From Adiantum capillus-veneris (lineage: Eukaryota; Streptophyta; Polypodiopsida; Polypodiales; Pteridaceae): a DNA stretch of 64,000 nucleotides. The notes under the pieces are model-generated. The model saw only the letters and a program-made list of their open reading frames with translations. It did no database searches and was not told the origin of the DNA. Positions 32,761 to 42,639 of the stretch are shown piece by piece; positions within the stretch are counted from its first letter, which is position 1; each line of letters starts with the position of its first letter. Location of the stretch: assembly GCA_014529385.2 (NCBI GenBank), contig CM043971.1, positions 96,314,382-96,378,381 on the forward strand, read 5' to 3'. Both the position numbers and the translations under genes were made by a program.

Positions 32761-33060
32761 ATCAATGAGATGGCTTATTAGTTAAAGTTTCCCAACCATT
32801 GGCTCATTCGCAATCATAACCATGTGAGCCTACTCAAGCCTTACAAAGGAGAGCCACCAAAAGAACCAATAATGGAGGACCCGCCAGAGATCAAAGATCA
32901 AGAAGAGGTGTTGCAGTCCGAATCAATTCTTTGACATAAAGACAAGGTACTAAGAAACGATAACGTTATCCAATGATATCTTGTTAAGTTTAATAATTTT
33001 CCTTTTAACGATGCTAGATGGATGCAAGGAACCTAGCTTAAGGATAATATGAACCTTGTA
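32761..33060 (+). pseudogene. Chromodomain relic at the end of pol
   Basis: After the integrase C-terminus, plus-strand translation gives SLLKPYKGEPPKE, then HKDKVLRN and YLVKFNNFPFNDARWMQGT, which fits a chromodomain. Chromodomains direct integration to marked chromatin and define chromoviruses. Stops are present. Confidence 0.8.
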
Positions 33061-33211
33061 ATGCTTACAATGCTACACTACAATAAGAAAATAAAAATGC
33101 ATTTTAAATGAACAATGTTTTTGTCGTATAAGACTCATTCTCTTTCTTTTATTGTGCACAAAATTTAAGAATTATGCATGCTTAGGATCATGTTTGTGGT
33201 GACGACGTCTA

Positions 33212-33904
33212 TGTGCTTCTAGACCTATCTCAACAAGGGACCAAAAGGAGAAATGGTTGCATCTCAATAGGGGTCCAAAAGGACACGGTCTACCAAAGAG
33301 CAATGTGCAGTAAGTGCTTTTAGATTTACCTCAACAAGGGGCCAAGAGGAGAGATGGTTACATCTCAATAGGGGTCCAAAAGGAGGTAGTCTACCAAAGA
33401 GCAACGTGCATCTAGAAGAGCTTAAAAGACCTTAGGGTTAGCTTCATTAAAGAACTTCAAAAGTTAATGTTAAAAAGTCATTTGACCTTAGGCAAGCTAG
33501 GGCTGACCTTGAGGTGGGATTTCTACCCAAGCATGAGGTGCTTGTCATGCTTGCTAACTAAGTGCTTAAAGTGTTTGTGGGAACCTTGCCCAAAGCTTGA
33601 GGTGATGTTTATACTTAAATGACTAAGGTTCTTGAAGTGTTCAATTCAAAGATAAACTCTCAAGAGGCATAAAATGTTTTCATGTTTGATTGACTAGGTG
33701 CTTGAAGTATTCAATTCAAATCAAAGGACTTAAGAAGCATAAAAGACACATGTTCCAATGATCCTTCACATGTGGTACTCATGAGGTGCTTGAATCCTAT
33801 TGGATAGGTTTTAAAGGGGTCCAATGAGAATTTAAATGCATAAAAATAAATAATTAAGATCTTTCTCTCAAAGAGGAAAAAGAGGACACATGTCCAAATT
33901 AAAT

Positions 33905-33950
<46 letters not shown>

Positions 33951-34680
33951 GGACCAAGCATGAGAAGGGGTCCCACACACCCACACATTCTATCATTGTG
34001 TGGAGTGCAAAGTGAAAGAGCTCCATCTCCTTGTCCAAGCTTGTTGAGCAGTGGAGAGCCTACACCAACACTCTTGGCTATGGAATGCAAATTTAACCAA
34101 GAGACATGCTTCAATGCTTAAGCTTGCCATCTTTTTCATCTTCATTACTATGCCATTATGCTATGCTAAGCAAGAAGACTGATGATAAGTGAGGAACTAT
34201 TTCTTTCTCCTATGGATGATTCTTCTTCCTCTTCCCTACCCTCATTCCCCGCTAGCTCTCTCCACCTTTGAAGGTGTTTGAGGCCTTGGGACTGAGGCTT
34301 GGGATAGCTAATGCTTTTTGCAAAGTTTATGTTATGCTCGTGATGCATGAATCTTTCCATCTTTGTAGCATCACCAAGGTCATAAGGAACACAAAGATTG
34401 TATTTTACCAAGTCTTTCTTGATGGGAGAATCTATAATACAAGGCCCTTTTGGAGGGGGGACCGGCTCCAAACAAATCTGGTCCTCAACTATTGTCATGT
34501 TCTCTAATACTCTCTCTCTTGCAAAAGTATTGTTCATGTCAAGTTTATTAAGTACTATGTTTCATGTTGCTACCATCAATTAAGTTCACCCTCTATGTTC
34601 TTAAAGTAATCTCACAAAAATGCTCACTCTAATTCTCTTAATTATGCTATTCTCAAAGCTCATAGGCCATTTCCATTACA
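33212..34680 (+). mobile_element. 3' LTR of chromovirus, 5'-truncated
   Basis: 1469 bp, matching 26639-28135. The first 103 bp of the 5' LTR (26536-26638) have no counterpart and no PPT precedes this copy, so a deletion or replacement removed both. It ends CCATTACA and is followed by AACAA. The LTRs show many differences, indicating an old insertion. Confidence 0.88.
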
Positions 34681-34685
34681 AACAA
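34681..34685. repeat. Target-site duplication AACAA, right copy
   Basis: Matches 26531-26535. Confidence 0.88.
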
Positions 34686-35090
34686 CACCAATGTTTTTTC
34701 CTTGTCATGAATGATGCAAAATCTCTAAGGATACAATGAAGACCGTTTTATTTACAAGGATGCCCTCGCCCTAGATTTTTGCAATTGTTCATTGGGATTC
34801 TTGGGCAAATTGATAGCCCCCCTGCAAGCTATTTCTAAAATTGATTGCTTTCTTGAAATTGTACATAGACTTCATTCTTAAGTGTCTCACCCAAGAATGT
34901 AGGATTGGGGCAAGTTAAACTATAAACTTAAGGAGTCCCTTACTCTCAATCTCATATTTGATGCCTTGCAAGATGCAATCAAAGTGATTGCATGTGGAGA
35001 GATGTTGTGGCTTTCCATGTGTTTAAAGAGAACCAACATTTTCTGCCTTGTCCTTTCTAGACATGTCTTGCATTACCTGCATTCCACAAG
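34686..35090 (-). pseudogene. PPR protein pseudogene, upstream half
   Basis: The minus strand from 35039 reads MLVLFKHMESHNISPHAIT followed by LIASCKASN, a PPR motif of the plant type. It decays through several frame changes towards 34686 and then meets the AACAA TSD. The motif order continues at 26535. The host sequence was therefore a PPR locus or copy before the chromovirus arrived. Confidence 0.72.
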
Positions 35091-35092
35091 AA

Positions 35093-35095
<3 letters not shown>

Positions 35096-35137
<42 letters not shown>

Positions 35138-35213
35138 GATAATTTCCTACGACATTAAAATTCTCTTCTTCTTCTTCTCCTCTCTCTCTCCCCCCCCCCC
35201 CCCCCCCCCCCCC
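35096..35213. repeat. (CT)n, CTT-rich and a 24-base C run
   Basis: (CT)n at about 35096-35134 and a CTT/CTC stretch at 35162-35189 pass into about 24 consecutive C residues (35190-35213). Such a long C run is unusual and prone to polymerase and assembly error. Confidence 0.95.
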
Positions 35214-35399
35214 AAGGTCCAAGCTTCAGTTTTCCAACAAATTTTTTTCCTACTATATTAATCATGAGGTTTCAATAAGGGAAATACTATCTTTTGTTCT
35301 ATGCACATATGAATCATCATTTAGCATCATCTGTGTACAAGGAACAAAGAAATAAAAAATAAGTTAAAATTTAAAGCTCCTTCATGATTTAGGTGAGTC

Positions 35400-36165
35400 T
35401 TTTTTTTATTTTTTACAAAACTCACAATGGTGAGTAGATTATATTATCATAACCAATAAATTACAGATTCTAGCCATGCTCGTGTCAAGCCATGACATCT
35501 TCCACGGATCCTAGATACAACGGATGATAGGGGAGCCACCCCAATGACAATGCCCAAGCCCATACCTTTACCCATGTGAATCCTTCCTTGCGGCGCTCAT
35601 AGCCCTGTTCCATTCATCCGAGTTCATTTGTTTCCAAATGGTGAGAATTGCTCCCCAACTTTCTTGGATTATCTCAATGAACTTCGCGGTTTCCATTGTG
35701 TTCTCAAAGATCCAAGAGTTCCTTGCCTTCCAAATATGCTTGAAATAACAAAATCTCATTATTTGCCTTGTAATGAGCATTACTTCGCTCTTGAACACCT
35801 TTCCTCCTGAAAATATATAATTCTTGAAGAATCCTATTTTCCAAGTCTTTTGGACCCATTTGCAAATATTCCCTGCTAGGCCGCAATCGTCGAGCACTCC
35901 TTGAAAAGGTAAGGGAGGTCTTCACTAGAGGTTCTACATTGTGAGCATTTAGCAGGACCAATTCCCCTAGCAAGGATCTTCACCCTAGTCGGCATGGATC
36001 CCCATAAAACCTTCCATATGAAAACCTTCATCCCCTGTGGCCATTGTGGGCACCATATGTTCTTCACAATTGTCTCCTATGTTGACTTGGCCAATGCTTT
36101 CTCGACTACTTGTTAAGCGGGGAGAACCAATCCTTCGAGGCTATGAGGGTGAGATATACGTCTTG
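35400..36165 (-). mobile_element. LINE 3' fragment with zf-RVT domain
   Basis: Minus frames 36067-35876 and 35897-35568 encode the C-terminal zinc-binding region of plant LINE reverse transcriptases: WCPQWPQGMKVFIWKVLWGS, PTRVKILARGIGPAKCSQC, EDLPYLFKEC, then IWKARNSWIFENT. A T-rich stretch on the plus strand at about 35399-35416 would be the poly(A) tail, so the 3' end is kept and the element is 5'-truncated. Frameshift near 35890. Confidence 0.82.
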
Positions 36166-38330
36166 TAAATACTACATCTTATATACTAATAAGTTATATC
36201 CTATTTCCAACCATCACATCCCTAGGTACACATTGTCATGTCATTTTAATGGAAATTAAAATTTATTTATATAATTTTACCAAATTGGTGCATTTATGAT
36301 TTATGTGATTTCCAGATGCAGTTGCAGATGGTGGATTGGGATATTTCTATACGTAAAATAGAGAAAAAATGGTATGAATCAATTTTGGAATCGAGTTAAA
36401 TTTTATCGGGCTCCAATGAGTAAGGGACATGCCTAATACGACCAATTTTTCCACATTTATGTGGCTTTTTTAGCTCTAAGAAGTTAACAATGCATTAGAG
36501 GTCAATGCACTAGATGGAATATTTTCAAATTTGTGATTCATTATCGATCAATTGTAAATCACTTGTTGAGGAGGTTTTCAGTCTTTTATACACCCCAATC
36601 CAACTCAAAATCAAGAAGTTATGGCAAAATCATGCAAAAAGGGTTATTTCTGTACAAGATTTTAGGAGTTTAAAGGGGGGCTTACCTATTGTTGACACGC
36701 GCCAAGATAGAAATCCCACATGTGGTTTCTTGAAAAAGCTCTCCATGGAAAACATATTGGACTTGCACGAGCTCTACGAGCTATGTATGGTGGACTTAGG
36801 GGGCACTAGAATGGTGGTGCCAATGGTGACTCTACACTTTTGCCCAATGGGAAGTTCTTGGAGTGCCTTGTGGGGTAGATCAAACATGAGTGGTCCAGCC
36901 AGCCCTTATGCTATACAAGGTGGGCTGCACACATAGTAAGGGGAGCGGGTGTTGTCACGGTGCCATGACAACCCCAAACCAAGTGGTGATAATGCGTAAG
37001 AGTAGGAGTTGGTAGAAAAAGAAGCCAAAATTATAAAATACAAAGCAAATCTTTTTTTTCTACTTTTTAAGGCACAGAAAATGTGCTACAAATGGATGCA
37101 CGATGGCCCTGCAAAATACTCAAAATAGCACAATGCATACCATAAAATGATAAATCGGCCTACCTGAATCATCGCACACGCACATAATCGGGCTCAACAA
37201 GAATAGAGATAGATAGAGAGTGAGATAGAGCGAGGGAGAACATGCAAGCACACCTCCTAGAGCGGAGTGCTACGCTGGCACGACGAGAGAGAAGAGAGGA
37301 GAGGAGAGAAGAATAAGACGGATGGTGGGTGCAATCTCCCCCGTGAAAGAGTGACCATTTCCCTCTTGCACGTATTTGCTTTATATATTTCTTGAATGGT
37401 CAAAGTGAGTACAAATTGGCCGGCTGGTCATAAATGGCCAAAGCTCATGAGGAGAACTTGAATAATCAAATATACATAAATTGTAATATCCTTTTCCATA
37501 ATCCATTAGCTTCTAACTCTTTTTCCATCTGTCAGCTGCAATAAATAGTAAAGTATCAATTCCATTATATACCTCTCCATTGGAAAGCAACTGTCCACAA
37601 TGGCAAAGTTAAGAAATTTGCAAATGATACTTGTCAAAAACAGTGATTAGAAATTTGTGTCAAAAAATAGCATATAGTAAAAAAATTTAATGAAACTAAA
37701 CAACATTGCTTATGCTTGTTGTCATCTACATACTACCTATTCTAGTGTCCCATACCACTAGAATAAGCAGTATATGTCGTACCCTAGTGAATCAAGATAT
37801 CATTGGTCACACTCATCATTCTATAAATCAATTCTGATCAATCTCAAGTTCAATTCCATAAATACTATCATGACATGAAATCAGCATGTACCAAGTCCAA
37901 ATCCAAATTCAAATATAACTCCAAATCCAAATTACTTCAATTTTGTACCCGGGTAACAAAATCACACCAGCTAGAGTGGTGGCCAATCCTTGCATCATGA
38001 TTTTGTGATCAATGTTGCCTAAATCGACGAATCTACACCAATAAGGCTGCTACCTAAATTGACAAATTTGCATTAATGCTATCTAAATAGGTGGATCTGC
38101 ATTTAGATTTGTTTAATTTAATGAATTTGCATTTTGTCGGTGTGATGCCTAAATTGGCGGATCCGCGTGGACAATTGGTGTTGCCTAAATTGATGAATTT
38201 ACACCAGGATGAGCATGTACACACTGCCTAAACTGGAGATTCTATGTGCTTGTGACCAGTGGACTAGACAAGACATAAAGGAGAAAAATATTTACTATGT
38301 GTTTGACACCACTTTGGAGCATATCAAAGT
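36166..38330. other. Non-coding, AT-rich; one unrecognised ORF
   Basis: The only frame of note is the plus frame 36514-36936 (140 aa, MEYFQICDSLSINCKSLVEE...). It shows no motif I recognise and has no upstream signal, so I do not call it a gene. From about 38000 to 38260, degenerate copies of TGCCTAAATTGACGAATTTGCA recur about every 40-60 bp. Confidence 0.5.
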
Positions 38331-38335
38331 ACTTA

Positions 38336-38823
38336 CGTGATCACGTGAAATTTCTTGTGATCACAATGTTTATAATCACATTCACATAATCACAATTAAC
38401 GTGATCACAAATAAGCTGATAAGTGGTGACATGGCAACCCACCAAAACCCCTTTGGGGTATGTGGTTTTCTCGATGGGCCCATCAAGAAACTATAAGAAC
38501 CCTAAACTGAGCCAACCAAGAAATGGAAAAACTCCAGTGGGCGTACTGAATTGAAAAATCACATAATCACAATTAACGTGATCACAAATAAGTCGATAAG
38601 TGGTGACATGGCAACCCACCAAAACCCCTTTGGAGTATGTGGTTTTCTCGATGGGCCCATCAAGAAACTATAAGAACCCTAAACTGTGCCAACCAAGAAA
38701 TGGAAAAACTCCAATGGGCGTACTGAATTGAACAATTTCTATAGGTTAAAGGGAAGTCATGTGAAAATTTAACGTGATCATGTATTTTGAAATGTGATCA
38801 CTCAACGTTATTGACGTGATCAC
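38336..38823. repeat. 177-bp tandem duplication with GTGATCAC palindrome cluster
   Basis: A 177-bp unit starting CACATAATCACAATTAACGT runs 38383-38559 and again 38560-38732 with few changes. Around and within it the palindrome GTGATCAC occurs six times (38337, 38357, 38401, 38578, 38794, 38816), several times next to AACGT. It could be a MITE with palindromic subterminal repeats, but I could not define terminal inverted repeats or a TSD. Confidence 0.85.
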
Positions 38824-38839
38824 ATATTTGTGACCACGT

Positions 38840-40105
38840 TAATTAAATCCCTATTAATAGCAATTGTTCTCGATAAAAACTCCATTTACTTCAAAGCTCA
38901 AGCCTTAATATGAGAGGTGGCTGGATTAGTAGCTCAAAAGATAACATGAAAAAAGAAAAGCAGGGAGGTATTAGATGTGCATACCTGAACAATGTACTAC
39001 TTTGGAACATATATATATGAATGCATGCGTGGTGAAAGAGGTACAAGTAGGAGAGACATGCAACTATCAATCTCGCACCAAATTATAGTTAACATTTCCA
39101 AAATGTTTTAAGTTTGTGTAAATAATTGAGCATGAAATAAAAGGAGGTGTCATATATCCTATTTAAGGTTTATCAATACATGTCAATTAAAATATGTAAA
39201 AATAATAGTAGTGTGACTTAACATATAGAAGTGTTCGATGGCATTGTTGCTTGTTGCGGGTGCTCGCGTATAGAGATGTGAAAAAATCTTGAGGTTCTCC
39301 AATATGATAGCATTGTATTTCATTTATTTTGCGAAAGTATTTCTCAAAGACAATGCATAAAAATGATTTTTATTTTTGTTTATCTTTTGTTAGATTTAAG
39401 AATAATTTAATAGTACACTAGATTCATTAACATTTTAAAAGCTATTAACGATAAAATTGATGTAAAGTTGGGGTTGGAAATAGACAAGGTTAACCCTGCC
39501 AAAATGAGGCCAAAATGGGACAAACTACTCATATTGGTATAGTCATTCCGACAACTAGACTTTTTATCTTTGTAGGGGCAGGACCTAGTGAGATACCGAC
39601 CTCATCAAGCATGTCATAAATGTAAGAACAAAATATTGTTATCACAGTTACAATATTAGGTGTTGTCAATATAACTTTAGACTCATGTTTGCCAGATTTG
39701 AGTGCTACATACTTGGACTAAAATGCTAGGACCCTTGGCAATTGCACTCTCCTCAATGTTTAAAAAAAAGACAATCTGCAGAGTGCCCAGGAGTAGGAAG
39801 CTCGGCCAGTCTCTTTGAAGTAGAGGAGGTGCGATCCTTATCAAACATCATATATCTTTGTTGTGAGTAGTTATGAGATTGAAGGAGGCAATTTAACCCG
39901 TTTTGACAATACTTGATTCTCACGAGTAGAAGCTTGTAGGGATGTTCAATCGCTCCTAACAACTTGAGCGTTGCTAGTGACCCACAATGTCTATTGCTAG
40001 CTACAAATTTTAGTGTTGGTTATGAGCTTGAGGAGATACAATGATCATGAGTCTAGCACTCAAGCACACTAGAAAGGGATAAAGAAAAAGAGAGTGGGAA
40101 AGTCA
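38840..40105. other. Non-coding, nothing recognised
   Basis: AT-rich, no domain-bearing ORF, no terminal repeats seen. Confidence 0.55.
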
Positions 40106-40107
40106 CA

Positions 40108-40252
<145 letters not shown>

Positions 40253-40678
40253 CAAGGTATACTTCCTCAAATGAGGGGTTGAGCCTATAAACTTGGGTTA
40301 AATAATGCCTTCATCAAAACCAAAATAACATCATAGGAATAATTTGTAGACTTGAACTAAAATTGTCTTGAGGGTAGTGATAACCATTGTTGAGCTCAAG
40401 ACATATAAGGACAAGAGACATGAGATTTGAAATTACAACGGGTCACTCTTAGGTGGGAAACGTAGATAGAGCTCTCTCTATTGTCCTTTCTCTTGTGCAT
40501 TCATTCCAACTTTCTATCCTTGCTTGCATTGCTAGATATTTTACGAAAATCCAAGTATTTCTTCTTTTGTTGTTGCTTTTTGTCTTGGTTCTGGTGGTCG
40601 AACGAGCACAATGGATGATGAGGATAGAGATTGTGATAAGTAATATTCTTGTGAGTTGAAGAGGGAAGTAGAGTGGGA

Positions 40679-40680
<2 letters not shown>

Positions 40681-40739
<59 letters not shown>
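40681..40739. repeat. (GA)n microsatellite
   Basis: An uninterrupted GA run of about 57 bp. The frames that cross it on both strands are artefacts of the repeat. Confidence 0.97.
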
Positions 40740-40744
<5 letters not shown>

Positions 40745-41171
40745 AAAAGTTTGGCCCTCCAATTTGCAAGTAGCAAGTCCCATAAGAAAATCGGCAAGGC
40801 CCTCATAATTAGTGAGGATAGACCAGAGGGTCTCAAGTGGGGTTTGCAAAGATCTAAGCGGGTTCATCTTCGTTCTCGTGGCATGTAAGCAGCTTTCCAC
40901 TCTCAGAGAAAGAAGAGGGTCTGCTCTTTGCTGAGCCCTCACGAGCTGCACATGGAGCTCCATAGAGGGCCGTACACTTGCAATGTAGAAATCCTTGGCT
41001 ATGAAGAACACAATCTGCCGCCTGAAGTTGTTGGTGGTCTCATGGCCTCGACCACCCTCAGCTTTGCTTGTCGCATGGAGCAGCTCTCAAACACTCAAGT
41101 CAAGGAAGGTGGTTGGTCCTGTGTGTAGCAATTGAGGGGGAGAAATAAAGAGGGAGCTGGATGATAGCATG

Positions 41172-41240
<69 letters not shown>
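41172..41240. repeat. (GA)n microsatellite
   Basis: An uninterrupted GA run of about 66 bp, close to the 3' side of the LINE ORF1-like relic. Confidence 0.97.
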
Positions 41241-41244
<4 letters not shown>

Positions 41245-41379
41245 CCAAAAACAAAACATTACATCTGGTCTTTTGGAGTGAAGACATTGTATACATATCA
41301 GTTAGGGGCTGAGGGTCCATCAAAGGGGAAGGGGAAACAAAAGGATAAGATCAAGAACAAAACCCTAGGGGGGGTCAGG

Positions 41380-42189
41380 TGGAGGGGGAGCTGGCTTGGG
41401 AGTTCGAAACTCCTAAATGATGGCTTTACCACCACAGTAGACTGCCCATTTACCTTGTTTACGTTCGTCATGCACCTTTTTGAGCTCGCTTGCTTTAAGC
41501 TTGAGTTGGTTTGTAGTCATTTCCTAGGCAATCCAAAGCTTTGTCCCCTTGAGGCGATAGGATTGGCGTAGCAGCCTTGTCCGTTCTTCTTTGTTTTTGA
41601 AGGTGAGGATACATTGGTCAGGTGGTATATGCCTATGCGTGTCGTTGATCCATGTGACAGTGTCGGGCTCAATTTTGATTGGTTGAAGAGTGGCATCAAG
41701 CTTGGTGATGGCTTCTTCGAGGGTGTCCTCCTCAGTGCACCATGGCGAAGAGAGTCCACCAATTCTGATCTTTAGGGCAAGGGGCTCTTATAGCCGGTAT
41801 TCTTGTAAGGCCGCTTGGATTTTGCTATCAATCTTCTTATGCGTTGCCACATTTGCTTCTTGTTGAGCTGCCTTGACAGTCTCATTGAGAGAAGCTTTGA
41901 CTTCGTGTTTTTTGGCAAGTAGAGTTGCGTGCTCCTTTGCCGCATCGTCGAGCTTGATCAAGTGCATCATTCTCCAAAACAAGTGCTTGGATCTGAGCCT
42001 CGAGGGCTGTGATCCTCGCGTCTTGGCGAGCGGCAAGATCTTTCTTGGGTGCAACGGCCACAGCAAGAAAACTCTTGTGTGTGCTAGGGATAGACGTGTT
42101 GAAGGAAGACATGACTCGGTGGGTAAATCTGTAGGTGTTGGCTGAACAATGTAAAAAACCCTAGAAGTTTGGCTCTCTATGTGGGACAC
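41380..42189 (-). pseudogene. LINE ORF1-like relic with coiled coil
   Basis: On the minus strand an N-terminal helical part (ARITALEAQIQALVLEND, then in the next frame KKHEVKASLNETVKAAQQEA) is followed by LKIRIGGLSSPWCTEEDTLE, TLQPIKIEPDTVTWIND, ILTFKNKEERTRLLRQSYRL, KGTKLWIA and KKVHDERKQGKWAVYCGGKA. The order of coiled coil, nucleic-acid-binding fold and basic tail resembles ORF1 proteins of L1-type LINEs, which bind the LINE RNA. At least three stops and a frameshift. No ORF2 follows; a GA microsatellite lies beyond. Confidence 0.6.
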
Positions 42190-42446
42190 TGCGCTTGTGG
42201 TTTTTCAAAAGGGAGTCATGAAGTGAGGCTTCACGAGCAGAGCATCTGGCTGTCACGTTGCTGCAACTGGCAAAGAGAAGAAAGAAATGTGGGCTCTGTA
42301 GAGGGCAGAAACGTGTGTCGGCGGGAGCCGCTCACTGTGTGAGCAGGCCTGGGCAGGTTGCAAAGCAGAAGAGTGTCTGCACCCTTGATCCGAAGCAGGG
42401 CTGGGCTGGGTCGTCTTGAGGCCTGTGTAGGGCGGGGCTGGGTTCA

Positions 42447-42610
42447 GAAGCCTATCACCCACAAACGGATGGCCAAAGTGAAATAGCTAAGCTAACTATC
42501 CTAGATCTACTAAAAGCCTATGTCACAGAAGTAGATCAACGCTCTCAATGGGAGAAGTACCTACCTTTTGTAGAGTATGCATGCAATCCGGTTAACACAG
42601 GATCTGGTTG
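42447..42610 (+). mobile_element. Chromovirus integrase fragment
   Basis: About 150 bp on the plus strand matches the 32180-32400 region (CCTATCACCCACAAACGGAT, AAAGCCTATGTCACAGAAGT, GGAGAAGTACCTACC). It codes for the integrase stretch around HPQTDGQ to QWEKYLPFVEYA, with frame breaks. It abuts ORF X, which runs the other way. Confidence 0.8.
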
Positions 42611-42639
42611 TGCAATTTGATTTGGCCTCCTTTCTAGCT

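Larger units (their letters stand above)
26536..34680 (+). mobile_element. Ty3/gypsy chromovirus, decayed, with internal inversion
   Basis: LTR pair, iMet PBS, and gag, protease, RT, RNase H, integrase and a chromodomain relic in plus-strand order, flanked by AACAA. About 8.1 kb. Many stops, frameshifts and a deletion in RT make it inactive. A block of about 480 bp (29716-30193) is inverted. It is inserted in a PPR pseudogene, antisense to it. Confidence 0.93.

Noticed and set aside
36514-36936. 140-aa plus-strand frame
   Set aside because: No recognisable motif, no homologue in the window and isolated in non-coding DNA; a chance frame is likelier.
40449-41011. Frames crossing the (GA)n tract near 40.7 kb
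   Set aside because: Most of their length is microsatellite or unsupported flanking sequence.
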